A DNA stretch of 64,000 nucleotides from Pelagibius marinus (GCF_014925385.1 NZ_JACSDK010000005.1:1-64000); one strand, 5' to 3'. Counted from the stretch's first letter, positions 28,449-37,317 are shown. A program made the numbers and translations. The notes: generated by a model not told the origin, from the letters alone.

Positions 28449-29134
28449 ACACGTTCTCCGCTCATCCGAACAAGCTGTTGCTCCAGCTCGGAAAAATGAT
28501 CAATTACACAGTCGGCCCCGGCGCGCAGCAGCTGCTCCGGGGCGTGGTTGCCCCAGCTTACCCCGACTGCGGCGCAACCGGCGGCGCGGGCCATTTCCAC
28601 GTCGAAGGTCGTGTCGCCGATCATAACGGTTTGACCGGGTTCCGCGCCAACCTCCGCCATGGCCGTCTCCAGCAGGTGCGGGTGCGGCTTGCCGGGACCG
28701 TCGTCGGCGGTCTTCAGGTTATGGAAGCGCGGCTCCAGCCGGTGACGCTCCAATACCCGGCGCAGCCCGCGACGGTTCTTGCCGGTGGCGATGCCCAGGA
28801 AGACCTCCGGGTGGTCCAGGGCGTCCAGCAGCTCCAGGGTGCCGGGGAACAGCGGTTCCTCGTGCTTCGGATCGTCGAGCAGCGTGAAGAAGGCGCGGCG
28901 GTAGCCCTCGACCAGCTGCCAGGCCCGGGCCTCGTCGGGCTCCGGCAGCAGGCTGTTGATGGCCACCTCCAGCTTCAGGCCGATGGTACCGCGAATGGCC
29001 GCGGGCTCGGGCACCGGCAGGCCGTCCCCGGCGAAGGCCAGGCCCATGCAGTGGACGACCGTGTGCTGGCTGTCGACCAGGGTGCCGTCGACGTCGAAGA
29101 CGATGAAGCGGTGGGAAAAAGGCGGTGCCGTCAT
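28445..29134 (-). CDS. HAD-IA family phosphatase (phosphoglycolate phosphatase-like)
   Basis: A 229-aa haloacid-dehalogenase hydrolase. Motif I is FIVFDVDGTLVDS with nucleophile Asp and acid/base Asp; motif II is in LGIATGKNRRG; motif III Lys is in GPGKPHPHLL; motif IV is VMIGDTTFDVEMARAAG. The cap domain after motif I is the C1 type of phosphoglycolate phosphatase-like enzymes. It precedes AsmA with a four-base overlap and ATP12 beyond it. In many alphaproteobacteria this HAD gene lies between rluC and ATP12. Confidence 0.91.
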   Translation of the reverse strand: MTAPPFSHRFIVFDVDGTLVDSQHTVVHCMGLAFAGDGLPVPEPAAIRGTIGLKLEVAINSLLPEPDEARAWQLVEGYRRAFFTLLDDPKHEEPLFPGTLELLDALDHPEVFLGIATGKNRRGLRRVLERHRLEPRFHNLKTADDGPGKPHPHLLETAMAEVGAEPGQTVMIGDTTFDVEMARAAGCAAVGVSWGNHAPEQLLRAGADCVIDHFSELEQQLVRMSGERV

Positions 29135-29220
29135 TGGGCGTTGTCTCTATCACGTCGGGCCCGCATGCTTAAGACGATTCGTACGTCCGGGCCAGCCGTC
29201 AGCAGGGAGCCTCCGTCACG

Positions 29221-29778
29221 ATGCCGCCCTATCGCCGTCTCCCCCGTCTCGCCGGGCCCCTGCTGGCCGCCGCCCTCCTCGGCCCCGCCGCCTGCGACCA
29301 GGGCCCCTCCACGGTGACCCTCTTTATGCACCCCACCGGGGCCTTCGATTTTCTGGTGGCCGCGACCAAGAACGAGGGCCCGCTCTACCTGGAGATCGAC
29401 GGCATGCCCTTCGGCGAGAGCGACGGCCTGGAAGACCAGGTGGCCGCGGTCATGAAGCAGGCCGTGCAGAGCCGCGTCCTGCGCCTGACCACCGACCAGA
29501 CCGCCGCAGAGGACCCCCGCTTTCGCCTGGTGCTGGTCTTCAACCCGGCTGAGGGCGGCGGCGACCTCTTTGCCTTCTGCCGGGAACAGCCCGGCGGCGG
29601 TTCCCCGGAGAGCGGCGGCCGCATCAAGCTGCGCGCCGGGTTCTGCCGCGGCGACGACCTGCTGGCCGCCGTGGACGGCTGGGCCGAGGAAGTCGAGGCG
29701 CTGGACGATCCGAAGATCGAGCAGCTGATGCGTCAGGTGGCCCGGGACCTCTTCTCGCGCAAGCGCCGCGACGATTGA
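29221..29778 (+). CDS. Putative secreted lipoprotein, hypothetical
   Basis: A 185-aa protein with Arg-rich N-terminus, hydrophobic core LLAAALLGPAAC, and Cys25 as a probable lipidation site (the lipobox is Pro-Ala-Ala-Cys, hence uncertain). The mature part of 160 residues is mixed alpha/beta, with a Gly-rich loop around GGGSPESGG. No family recognised. It is read toward the TauD-type gene, 63 bp away. Role unknown; the conserved context is not apparent. Confidence 0.7.
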   Translation: MPPYRRLPRLAGPLLAAALLGPAACDQGPSTVTLFMHPTGAFDFLVAATKNEGPLYLEIDGMPFGESDGLEDQVAAVMKQAVQSRVLRLTTDQTAAEDPRFRLVLVFNPAEGGGDLFAFCREQPGGGSPESGGRIKLRAGFCRGDDLLAAVDGWAEEVEALDDPKIEQLMRQVARDLFSRKRRDD

Positions 29779-29841
29779 CGGACGGCGGTCGGGCGCCACC
29801 TGCGCTATGATGGCCGGCAAAAACAACAAGCGGGAGGGAAC

Positions 29842-30696
29842 ATGCCGGACGCCCCGGGCGCCAGCGCCCCGATCGCGGTCGCGCCCGTCGCCGGCGCCAT
29901 CGGCGCCGAGATCTCCGGTGTCGACCTGTCGGCGGAGCTGTCCGACGACACGGTGGGCGCGATCCGCCAAGCGCTCCTCGACCACCTGGTGGTGTTCTTC
30001 CGCGACCAGGAACTGACGCCGCAGCAATTCATGGCCTTCGCGGCGCGCTTTGGCCGGCCGGTGCCCTACCCCTTCGTGAAGGGCCTGGACGAACATCCTG
30101 AGATCACGCCGATCCTCAAGCGCGAGGAGGACCGCATCAATTTCGGCGGGCTCTGGCACAGCGACACCGCCTACCTGCGGACCCCTCCCATGGGGACGAT
30201 CCTCTACGGCATCGAGATCCCGCCCTACGGCGGCGACACCGAGTTCGCCAACCAGTACCTGGCCTACGAGACCCTCTCGGCGCCGCTGCGCCGCTTCCTC
30301 GACGGGCTGACAGCGGTGCACGCCTCAGGCAAGGGGGCGGTTCAGAAGACGCGCAGCGGAATGATGGAACAGGCCTCGGCCGGCCTGAAGGGCGACGAGC
30401 TGACCGCGCGCCACCCGGCGGTGCGCACCCACCCGGAGACCGGGCGCAAGGCGCTCTATGTGAACGTCGCCCACACCACGCACTTCGAGGGGATGACCGA
30501 GGAGGAAAGCCAGCCGATCCTGGACTTCCTGTTCCGCCACCAGGTGAAGGCCGATTTCACCTGCCGCTTCCGCTGGTCCCCGGGCGCCGTGGCGTTCTGG
30601 GACAACCGCTGCGCCCAGCACAACCCGATCAACGACTACCACGGCTTCCGCCGGCTGATGCACCGGGTGACGCTGGCCGGCAAGGTGCCCGCCTGA
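29842..30696 (+). CDS. TauD/TfdA-family Fe(II)/2-oxoglutarate dioxygenase
   Basis: A 284-aa dioxygenase with a strong GGGAGGGA site before the ATG. The facial iron triad is visible: His-x-Asp in LWHSDTAYL and the distal His in the C-terminal part with the 2-oxoglutarate Arg in the FRRLMHRVT segment. It has the N-terminal GAEISGVDLS motif of TauD proteins and a length near 280. The family oxidises taurine, 2,4-D, sulfonates, alkyl sulfates and similar compounds; substrate cannot be chosen here because no transporter or ssu/tau genes are adjacent. Confidence 0.92.
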   Translation: MPDAPGASAPIAVAPVAGAIGAEISGVDLSAELSDDTVGAIRQALLDHLVVFFRDQELTPQQFMAFAARFGRPVPYPFVKGLDEHPEITPILKREEDRINFGGLWHSDTAYLRTPPMGTILYGIEIPPYGGDTEFANQYLAYETLSAPLRRFLDGLTAVHASGKGAVQKTRSGMMEQASAGLKGDELTARHPAVRTHPETGRKALYVNVAHTTHFEGMTEEESQPILDFLFRHQVKADFTCRFRWSPGAVAFWDNRCAQHNPINDYHGFRRLMHRVTLAGKVPA

Positions 30697-31044
30697 CGGC
30701 CATTCCGGCCTTCCCGCACTGCCGCACTTTTTTGCCAGCCTCCTCCACGTCCGGCCGAACTAAGGCCGGGCAAGAAGCGGAATAATTTCGGGCAACCCAA
30801 ATCCACAGGAATAACCATCTGATTCTAAAGAGCACTCCAGAAAGGAGTCATATTCTCTGCACATTTGCCAAATTATTACCAAAATATTATCTAACTCCTA
30901 ACAACTCCTTTACTTGTAAGTGTGTGACAATTATGGATTTTATTACGTGCTTCCTGAGGATTTAAGGAAATAAAAAGTGAGGACATAGAGACTACTCCCT
31001 AGACACGCATTGAAGCTGAATGCTCACCAAAAGGGGTAGGCACT
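30697..31044. other. AT-rich intergenic region before the small secreted protein gene
   Basis: A 348-bp gap with no gene that I can support. The first 75 bp contain a 6-bp CCGGCC/GGCCGG hairpin (30751-30769) with no T tract. From about 30835 to 31020 the sequence is strikingly AT-rich in an otherwise GC-rich genome. No -35/-10 pair is convincing. The longest ATG frame here encodes ten residues. The AAGGGG Shine-Dalgarno at the right end belongs to the downstream gene. Confidence 0.6.
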
Positions 31045-31374
31045 ATGTTTTCCAAGCTTTCCATGACCTGCGCTGCGGCGGCGATCGTCATTTCCGCTGC
31101 TTGCTCCATCCAAGCCGGGGCTGCCGAGGCAAAGGACTGGCTGCGCACCATGGAGCGCCACGACACCGCGGCGCAGGCTGCCAAGTACACACCCAAGGGC
31201 GACAACCCCCAGTGGGACTTCGATCTGAACACGGTGGTCAACGACATGGCCTGGCGCAACCGCACGGCTTCGATGCTGCGCAACCTGCCGCGCCCGGGCG
31301 CCTCGCTGCGCAAGGACGCACCGGACCAGGTGGCCGATCGCGAGGAGTCCCCGCGCCTGCAGTTCCGCTTCTGA
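31045..31374 (+). CDS. Small secreted hypothetical protein
   Basis: A 109-aa protein with an N-terminal signal peptide (FSKLSMTCAAAAIVISAACSIQAGAAE), cleaved about at AGA/AE. The mature 80 residues are polar, with KYTPKGDNPQWDFDLN and an Arg-rich C-terminus ending in QFRF; the final aromatic residue resembles an outer-membrane-protein ending but the chain is too short to be a barrel. No family recognised. AAGGGG lies 9 bases upstream of the ATG, and an AT-rich leader precedes it, suggesting strong or regulated expression. It converges with rluC. Confidence 0.75.
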   Translation: MFSKLSMTCAAAAIVISAACSIQAGAAEAKDWLRTMERHDTAAQAAKYTPKGDNPQWDFDLNTVVNDMAWRNRTASMLRNLPRPGASLRKDAPDQVADREESPRLQFRF

Positions 31375-31384
31375 GCTGACGGGA

Positions 31385-32455
31385 CTACAGCGGCCGCTGG
31401 CCCTTGGCCGGCGAGTGGCTGAGTCCTTCGGCATAGGCAAGGAGCGCCTGGAGCGCCCCCTCGCCCTTCGCTTCCGTAAAGCCCAAGGCCTGCCAGGTCT
31501 CCGCCATGTGCGGCGGCAAGGGCGCCGTCACCCGCAGCGTGGTGCCGACTTCCGGGTCCGGCAGGGCAAGCTCGTGGGCCACCAGGTGCAGCGTCTTGGC
31601 GTTCGCCAGCGCCTCCGGGAAGGCGCCACGGCCGCCATACTTGCCATCGCCGACGATGGGTGTGCCCAGGGCCGCGCAGTGGACGCGCAGCTGGTGGGTG
31701 CGCCCGGTCAGCGGCAGCAGCACCAGCCAGCTCACCGTCTCGCCGCTGCGCCTGTCCCGGTGGCTCTCCACCACCTGGAACAGGGTGCGCGCGGATTTGC
31801 CTTCGGCCTCGTCCGGGGACACCGCCTCGCCGCGGCGTCCGCCCCCCAGGGCCTGCTTGGCGAGCGGCAGGTCGATGAGGCCGCGGCGCTCGGGCGGCTC
31901 TCCGGCGACCAGCGCCCAATAAATCTTCTGGGTGTCCTTGCCGCGGAAGGCCGCGGTCAGGCTGCGCGCGGCCGGCGCGTTGCGGGCCAGCAGCAGAACG
32001 CCCGCCGTGTCGCGATCCAGGCGATGCACCAGGCGTGGCCGTTCCACGGCGCCGAAGCGCAAGGCGTCCAGCATGCCGTCCAGGTGGCGGCGCTGGCCGC
32101 TGCCGCCCTGCACCGCCAGGCCGGCCGGCTTGTTGATCGCGATGACGTTCTCGTCCCTGTAGAGCACCGCCGCCTGCAGGGCCTCCGCCTCCGCGGCGGA
32201 GACCGTCAGGGCCTTGGAATCCGCACCAGGCACCGCCTCGGGCGCCGCCGCGGGCAGTGGCGGCACGCGCACGACCTGGCCGCTCTCCAGGCGCGCCGAG
32301 GCCTTGACCCGGCGGCCGTCGACGCGGATCTCGCCCTTGCGCAGCATCTTCTCCAGGCGGCCGTGGGTGACCTGCGGAAAGTGCTGCTTGAACCAGCGGT
32401 CCAGGCGTTGACCCTCGGCCGCCGCCTCGACCGGCACCTGCTGAACGCCGCTCAC
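31385..32455 (-). CDS. rluC: RluC/RluD-type ribosomal pseudouridine synthase
   Basis: A 356-aa pseudouridine synthase with an N-terminal S4 RNA-binding domain (about residues 15-75: RLDRWFKQHFPQVTHGRLEK) and the RluA-type catalytic domain. The catalytic Asp is in VHRLDRDTAGVLLLARN. It probably modifies 23S rRNA (RluC sites), with RluD as the alternative. It follows crcB by 10 bp on the same strand. The start at 32455 yields the standard S4-first layout. Confidence 0.92.
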   Translation of the reverse strand: MSGVQQVPVEAAAEGQRLDRWFKQHFPQVTHGRLEKMLRKGEIRVDGRRVKASARLESGQVVRVPPLPAAAPEAVPGADSKALTVSAAEAEALQAAVLYRDENVIAINKPAGLAVQGGSGQRRHLDGMLDALRFGAVERPRLVHRLDRDTAGVLLLARNAPAARSLTAAFRGKDTQKIYWALVAGEPPERRGLIDLPLAKQALGGGRRGEAVSPDEAEGKSARTLFQVVESHRDRRSGETVSWLVLLPLTGRTHQLRVHCAALGTPIVGDGKYGGRGAFPEALANAKTLHLVAHELALPDPEVGTTLRVTAPLPPHMAETWQALGFTEAKGEGALQALLAYAEGLSHSPAKGQRPL

Positions 32456-32465
32456 GCTGTTCTCC

Positions 32466-32852
32466 TCACGTCACGGCCGCGCGGACGAGGCCCAGCGCCA
32501 GGAAGAAGGCGCCGACCGAAAGCACCACCGAGGCGACGATATATCCCGCGCACTGCCAGATCGCGCCGCGCTCGTAGAGCAGGACGGTGTCCATGGAAAA
32601 AGTCGAGAAGGTGGTGAAGGCGCCCAGAAAGCCAACCGCGAGGAAGGCCCGCAACTCCGGCGAGGGCGACCAGACCAGAGCGCCCAGTTCGATGAGCAGC
32701 CCCATGGCGAAGGAGCCCAGGACATTCGCCGTCAGCACGCCCAGGGGAAACCCGTTGCCCGCCCAGTGGGTCACCTGGGCCACCACGAAATGGCGTCCCA
32801 CGGCCCCCAGCGCGCCCCCGGCGGCGACAGCGGCGATGATCTGAAGCTGCAT
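32466..32852 (-). CDS. crcB: Fluoride exporter CrcB/Fluc
   Basis: A 128-aa fluoride channel with four membrane segments. The signature GAVGRHFVV, VLTANVLGSFAMGLL and FTTFSTFSMDTVLL carry the conserved Arg, Asn, and Phe-box residues of the dual-topology Fluc pore. The ATG at 32852 fits family length; an upstream in-frame ATG at 32918 adds a polar segment not found in the family. It is 10 bp upstream of rluC. I looked for a fluoride riboswitch in the leader and did not see its conserved core. Confidence 0.95.
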   Translation of the reverse strand: MQLQIIAAVAAGGALGAVGRHFVVAQVTHWAGNGFPLGVLTANVLGSFAMGLLIELGALVWSPSPELRAFLAVGFLGAFTTFSTFSMDTVLLYERGAIWQCAGYIVASVVLSVGAFFLALGLVRAAVT

Positions 32853-33002
32853 GCCCTTTGTCCTCTCCCCCGGCCACTCTTGCCGGCCCCCCATTCGCTG
32901 GCTGGGGTCCCCTGCCACAATACGGCGGCGCGGCCCCGGCAGGCCGCCTGCCGCATCTAGCTAGCAAAGCGCGGGAGCAGGTGCAAACGGCGGATGCGGC
33001 GC

Positions 33003-33671
33003 TCAGGCGGCCTCGACGGAGCCCGAGGACCCGTTGGACATCCAGGACAGGCAGTTGGCGGTGTCCATCAGGTAGATGCCGATCCGCCCCAGTTCCTGGA
33101 CCGCCTCTTCGGTGGCGTTGCACAGGGCATCGGGCACCAGGACGATGCGGAAGTCGCGGGCGCTGGCCTCGTAGACCGAGGCGCGGCCGCCGGTGGAGAA
33201 GCTGAAGCCGCAGATCACCAGCGTGGTGATCTGCTGATCGCGCAGGCGCTGCTCCAGCCCGGTATTGTGGAAGGCGCCCCAGCGCGGCCGGTAGTGGACG
33301 AACTCGTTGGCGCCGATCTCCTGGAAGTCACCGGCGAAGAGCAGTTCCGGGTCCAGGCGCACGTCCCTGGCGGGCTTCAACTCGTCGATCAGCTCGGCGC
33401 CCAGCGTACCCGGCATGAAGTACCGCTGGCCCTCTTCCACCGCCTGGCGGCGGCAGGCATCGACGTTGGAGCCGTCGGGCTTGTAGAGGCGGACGGAATG
33501 GTAAATGGGCGCCCCGTGGCTGCGGAAGCAATCCACCAGCGCGCCGATGTTCGGCAGCGCCGTGTGGCTTCCGCAGGCCCGCACGGGCGAGCCGGAGGCG
33601 ACGAAGTCGCGCTGCGCGGAGATGCAGAGGAGAGCTGCTTTACCCTTTTCGGGCACGCAGTAGTTCGCCAT
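33003..33671 (-). CDS. Isochorismatase-fold (cysteine hydrolase) protein, probably catalytically dead
   Basis: A 222-aa member of the isochorismatase/cysteine-hydrolase fold: AALLCISAQRDFV at the N-terminus, a central VHYRPRWGAFHNTGLEQRL and LVICGFSFSTGGRASVYEA. In active relatives the triad is Asp in the first motif, Lys in the second and Cys in the third. Here I read Ser18, Arg128 and Gly/Arg (161-163) at those places. The fold is supported but catalysis is doubtful. The sequence is complete, without frameshift. The gene stands alone upstream of crcB. A sensory or binding role is possible. Confidence 0.8.
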   Translation of the reverse strand: MANYCVPEKGKAALLCISAQRDFVASGSPVRACGSHTALPNIGALVDCFRSHGAPIYHSVRLYKPDGSNVDACRRQAVEEGQRYFMPGTLGAELIDELKPARDVRLDPELLFAGDFQEIGANEFVHYRPRWGAFHNTGLEQRLRDQQITTLVICGFSFSTGGRASVYEASARDFRIVLVPDALCNATEEAVQELGRIGIYLMDTANCLSWMSNGSSGSVEAA

Positions 33672-33801
33672 TTAGACCCTCGTATACCTGCCAGCCGGCG
33701 CTCTTTGGCGACCGGCGATTATTGTATGGGTGACAAATTACGAGCTTTGCGGCCAGGCACAACCGGCAAGGATGAATGGCAGATTCGCACTGCACGCAAA
33801 G

Positions 33802-35145
33802 CTAACCGCCCGCCGGGTCCTTGCCGGCCCGGGCCGCCTGGGATCGCAGCTTTTCCCAGTACTCCAATCGTTTGCGTACATCCCTTTCAAAGCCGCGCTC
33901 GACCGGGCGGTAGAAGGATTGGCGCGGCAGTCCCTCGGGAAAATAGTCCTGACCGGAGAAGCCCTCGGGCGTGTCGTGGTCGTAGGCGTAGCCCTTGCCG
34001 TAGCCCAGCTCGCTCATCAGCTTGGTCGGCGCGTTGAGGATATGGGCCGGCGGCGCCAGGGAGCCGCTGTCGCGGGCGGCGCGCTGGGCCGCCCCGAAGG
34101 CCTTGTAGGCGGCATTCGACTTGGGGGCCGTCGCCAGATAGACCACCGCCTGGGCCAGGGCCAGCTCGCCCTCCGGGCTGCCGATGCGCTCGAAGGCCTG
34201 CCAGGCCGCCACCGACTGGGTGAGTGCGACCGGGTCGGCCAGACCAATGTCCTCCACCGCGAAGCGCACCAGGCGCCGGGCGATGTAGTGCGGATCCTCG
34301 CCCCCGGCCAGCATGCGCGCGAACCAGTAGAGCGCCGCATCGCAATCGGAGCCGCGCAGTGACTTGTGCAGGGCGCTGATCAGGTTGTAGTGGCTCTCCT
34401 GCCCCTTGTCGTAGACCGGCGCGCGCTTCTGCACCACCTGGGCCAGGGCGGCGGTGTCCAGCTTGTCGCCGGCTTTCCAGGTCCCTTCCCCCCCGGGCCC
34501 GCTGCCCAGCGCGAAGACCTCCTCGGCCAGGTTCAGCAGGTAGCGCCCGTCGCCGTCGGCCATGGCCATGAGCGCCTGGCGTGCCTCGGGGGTCAACGGC
34601 AAGTCGCGGCCCTCCGCCGCCTCCGCCCGGGCCAGCAGTTCGCGCAGGGCCGTCTCGTCCAGGCGCTTCAGCACCATGACCTGGGCGCGCGACAGCAGAG
34701 CGGGATTGAGCTCGAAGGAAGGGTTCTCCGTGGTCGCGCCGACCAGCACCACCGTGCCGTCTTCCACGAAGGGCAGGAAGCCGTCCTGCTGGGCGCGGTT
34801 AAAGCGGTGGATCTCGTCGACGAACAGCAGGGTGCCGCGCCCGGCCAGGCGGCGCTGCTTGGCTCGCTCGAAGACCTTGCGCAGGTCGGCGACGCCGGAG
34901 AAGACCGCCGACAGCGGCTCGAACTCCAGGTCGGTCTCCGCCGCCAGCAGGCGGGCGATGGTGGTCTTGCCGCAGCCCGGCGGCCCCCAGAGGATCAGCG
35001 AGGCCAGCCGCCCGGAGCGCACCATGCGCCCGATGGGCCCTTCCGGCGCCAGCAGATGGCCCTGGCCGACGACCTCGTCCAGCGCCTGGGGGCGCAGGCG
35101 GTCGGCCAGCGGCCGCGGTGCCTGGCTTTCGAAGAGTCCGGTCAT
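33802..35145 (-). CDS. rarA: Replication-associated recombination protein RarA (MgsA)
   Basis: A 447-aa clamp-loader-like AAA+ ATPase acting at stalled replication forks. Walker A GPPGCGKTTIA, Walker B LLFVDEIHRFN, sensor-1 VGATTENPSF, and the C-terminal region ALYWFARMLAGGEDPHYIARRL with PEGFSGQDYFPEGL define the RarA family. Full-length. It lies 22 bp downstream of the Deg protease gene on the same strand, so cotranscription is likely. Confidence 0.96.
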   Translation of the reverse strand: MTGLFESQAPRPLADRLRPQALDEVVGQGHLLAPEGPIGRMVRSGRLASLILWGPPGCGKTTIARLLAAETDLEFEPLSAVFSGVADLRKVFERAKQRRLAGRGTLLFVDEIHRFNRAQQDGFLPFVEDGTVVLVGATTENPSFELNPALLSRAQVMVLKRLDETALRELLARAEAAEGRDLPLTPEARQALMAMADGDGRYLLNLAEEVFALGSGPGGEGTWKAGDKLDTAALAQVVQKRAPVYDKGQESHYNLISALHKSLRGSDCDAALYWFARMLAGGEDPHYIARRLVRFAVEDIGLADPVALTQSVAAWQAFERIGSPEGELALAQAVVYLATAPKSNAAYKAFGAAQRAARDSGSLAPPAHILNAPTKLMSELGYGKGYAYDHDTPEGFSGQDYFPEGLPRQSFYRPVERGFERDVRKRLEYWEKLRSQAARAGKDPAGG

Positions 35146-35167
35146 GGCCGCCGCCGCATCCAGGGCC

Positions 35168-36634
35168 TCAGGAGTTGAACTCGACCCGGCGGACCTTGCC
35201 GTCGCGTTTGAAGGTGATCTGCCACTTGCCGCTGATGCGGTCGAGGGCGTTCGCGAGATTGCCGGAGTTCTGATAGCTCTCGCCGTTCAGGGAGAGAATG
35301 ATATCGCGGGCGCGGAAGCCGACCCGGTCGGCGGGCGTGCCGCGCTGCACCTTGGTGATCACCACCCCGGCCCAGTTGTCCGGCATGTCGAGTTCCTCGG
35401 CCAGGGCCGGCGACAGGCTGGCCACGTAGGCCCCGCCAAGGGGGTGATGGCCCAGCAGGCGCACCTCGTTGCGCGGCGGGCTTTCCGGGGGCGGCTCGAG
35501 CGGCAGTTCGGCGTTGAGCGTCTGGCCCTGGCGTACCATCTCGACCTCCAGGCTGTCGCCCAGCGCGCCGGTGGCCACGCGGTAGCGCAGCGACTGCAGG
35601 TCGTTCACCGGCTGGTCGTTGACGGCGACGATGACGTCGCCCGGGTCGATGCCGGCGCGGTCGGCCGGGCCACCGTCGTAGACGTCGCTGATGACAACGC
35701 CGCCCGGCCGCTCCAGGCGCAGCCCCTCGGCCAGGTCCGAGGTCAGGTCCTGGCCGATCAACCCGGTCCAGGCGCGCACCAGGGCGCGGCCGTCGCGGGC
35801 GCTGTCGACGACGGTGCGCACCATGTTGGCGGGAATAGCGAAACCGATGCCGACGGAGCCGCCGCTGCGCGAATAGATCGCCGTGTTGATGCCGATCAGG
35901 CGGCCGTCCAGAGTCACCAGGGCGCCGCCCGAGTTGCCGGGGTTGATGGCCGCGTCGGTCTGGATGAAAAAGCTGAAATCGGTGATGCCGACCTGGGTGC
36001 GCGCCAGGGCCGAGACGATGCCGCTGGTCACCGTCTGGCCGACGCCGAAGGGATTGCCCAGCGCCAGCACCAGGTCGCCGACTTCCACGTCGTCGGAATC
36101 GCGCATCTCGATGGTCGGCAGCTTCTCGCCGCCCGGATCGACCCGCAGCACCGCCAGATCGGTCCGCTCGTCGGTCAGCACCAGTTCGGCCTCGAACTCG
36201 CGGCGGTCGGTCAGCACCACCTTGATCTCGGTGGCGCCCTTGATGACGTGCTCGTTGGTGACGATGAAGCCCTCTTCGGCAACGATGACGCCGGAGCCCA
36301 GCGACGACTGCTCGCGCTTGCGGCGCTTCTGGTCGTCGAGGCCGTCGCCGAAGAAGCGCCGGAAAAAGGGATCGTCCAGCAGGGAGGAAACCGCGCTGCG
36401 CTGCTCGACCTGGCGCTTGGCGAAGATGTTCACCACCGCCGGGGCCGCCTTCTTCACCACCGGCGCGAAGGACAGCATGACCTCTTCGCGGCTCTGCGGC
36501 ACTTCACGCTGCTGTGCGGCGGCGGGCACGACGGTCAGCACGACAGCGACACAGAGCGCCGCCGGAACCGCCCTTGCGGTCCGGCGCAGCTTGACCAGCT
36601 TTGCGCGCAGTTCGGTCACCGGTTCTCTTCCCAC
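35168..36634 (-). CDS. Periplasmic Deg/HtrA serine protease with two PDZ domains
   Basis: A 488-aa DegQ/DegP-type protease. An N-terminal export signal (ALCVAVVLTVVPAAAQQ) is followed by a trypsin-like domain with catalytic His in TNEHVIKGA, Asp in ERTDLAVLRV and Ser in NPGNSGGALV. Two PDZ domains span about 280-370 and 400-485. It degrades or refolds misfolded envelope proteins. The deg gene lies downstream of rplQ, beyond a strong terminator, and just upstream of rarA. DegP, DegQ and MucD-type assignment cannot be separated here. Confidence 0.94.
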   Translation of the reverse strand: MGREPVTELRAKLVKLRRTARAVPAALCVAVVLTVVPAAAQQREVPQSREEVMLSFAPVVKKAAPAVVNIFAKRQVEQRSAVSSLLDDPFFRRFFGDGLDDQKRRKREQSSLGSGVIVAEEGFIVTNEHVIKGATEIKVVLTDRREFEAELVLTDERTDLAVLRVDPGGEKLPTIEMRDSDDVEVGDLVLALGNPFGVGQTVTSGIVSALARTQVGITDFSFFIQTDAAINPGNSGGALVTLDGRLIGINTAIYSRSGGSVGIGFAIPANMVRTVVDSARDGRALVRAWTGLIGQDLTSDLAEGLRLERPGGVVISDVYDGGPADRAGIDPGDVIVAVNDQPVNDLQSLRYRVATGALGDSLEVEMVRQGQTLNAELPLEPPPESPPRNEVRLLGHHPLGGAYVASLSPALAEELDMPDNWAGVVITKVQRGTPADRVGFRARDIILSLNGESYQNSGNLANALDRISGKWQITFKRDGKVRRVEFNS

Positions 36635-36693
36635 TTCATACGCCCGTCGGGGCCTGCCCCATATTTGGGTGCGCGGACGGGAGCGTCAAACAA

Positions 36694-36720
36694 GAAAGGC
36701 AGCCCAAAGGGCTGCCTTTC
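36694..36720 (-). terminator. Intrinsic terminator after rplQ
   Basis: A perfect 12-bp stem (GAAAGGCAGCCC pairing with GGGCTGCCTTTC) with a 3-nt loop lies 37 bp after the rplQ stop. On the minus strand it is followed by TTGTTTG, a short T-rich tail. It is the clear end of the ribosomal operon series and separates it from the Deg protease gene. Confidence 0.88.
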
Positions 36721-36757
36721 GAAATCGTCCTGCCGTGCCGGCCGGAGAGGAGCAAAC

Positions 36758-37180
36758 TCAGTCCTCGTCCGCTTCCTCGACGGCTTCCTGGCTCGGACCG
36801 GAGTCCTGGCCCTTGGCGTCGGGATCGCGGTCGACGAGCTCGATGACCGCCATGGGCGCCATGTCGCCGTAGCGGTAGCCGGCCTTCAGCACGCGGCTGT
36901 AGCCGCCGTTACGCTCCTTGTAGCGCTCTGCCAGGTTGTCGAAGAGCTTTGCGGTGATCTCGGTGTCGCGCAGCACGGAGAGCGCCTGACGGCGGGCGTG
37001 CAGGTCGCCGCGCTTGCCCAGGGTGATGAGACGATCGACGACGCGCCGCAGATCCTTGGCCTTCGGCAGGGTGGTCTTGATCTGCTCGTGCTTGATCAAG
37101 GAAGCCGCCATGTTGGCGAACATCGCTTTGCGGTGGCTGGCCGTCCGGTTGAAACGGCGGCCGTGGAGACCGTGACGCAT
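36758..37180 (-). CDS. rplQ: 50S ribosomal protein L17
   Basis: L17 of 140 aa: [20 protein letters not shown] and the [21 protein letters not shown] and [24 protein letters not shown] segments are diagnostic. The last 20 residues form an acidic tail ([15 protein letters not shown]), an extension common in alphaproteobacterial L17. It is a large-subunit protein near the exit-tunnel side. It is the last gene of the alpha operon and precedes a strong terminator. Confidence 0.97.
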   Translation of the reverse strand: MRHGLHGRRFNRTASHRKAMFANMAASLIKHEQIKTTLPKAKDLRRVVDRLITLGKRGDLHARRQALSVLRDTEITAKLFDNLAERYKERNGGYSRVLKAGYRYGDMAPMAVIELVDRDPDAKGQDSGPSQEAVEEADED

Positions 37181-37317
37181 CTTTCTATCCCTTCATCCCT
37201 GGCCTCGCGCACGAGACCGATCCTGTTGCCGTCCGCCAGAGCCGCCCTTCGGGCCGATGATCTGTACAAACGGGGGGAGCCGATTGCTCCAGTACTTTGA
37301 ATACCCCGACGGGGCCC

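Noticed and set aside
32853-33002. Possible fluoride riboswitch before crcB
   Set aside because: The conserved core of the fluoride aptamer was not seen; only a short GGCAGG/CCTGCC stem and a CTAGCTAG run are present.
34562-37300. A 912-codon plus-strand frame spanning rarA, the Deg protease and rplQ
   Set aside because: It is antisense to three clear genes and crosses the terminator after rplQ.
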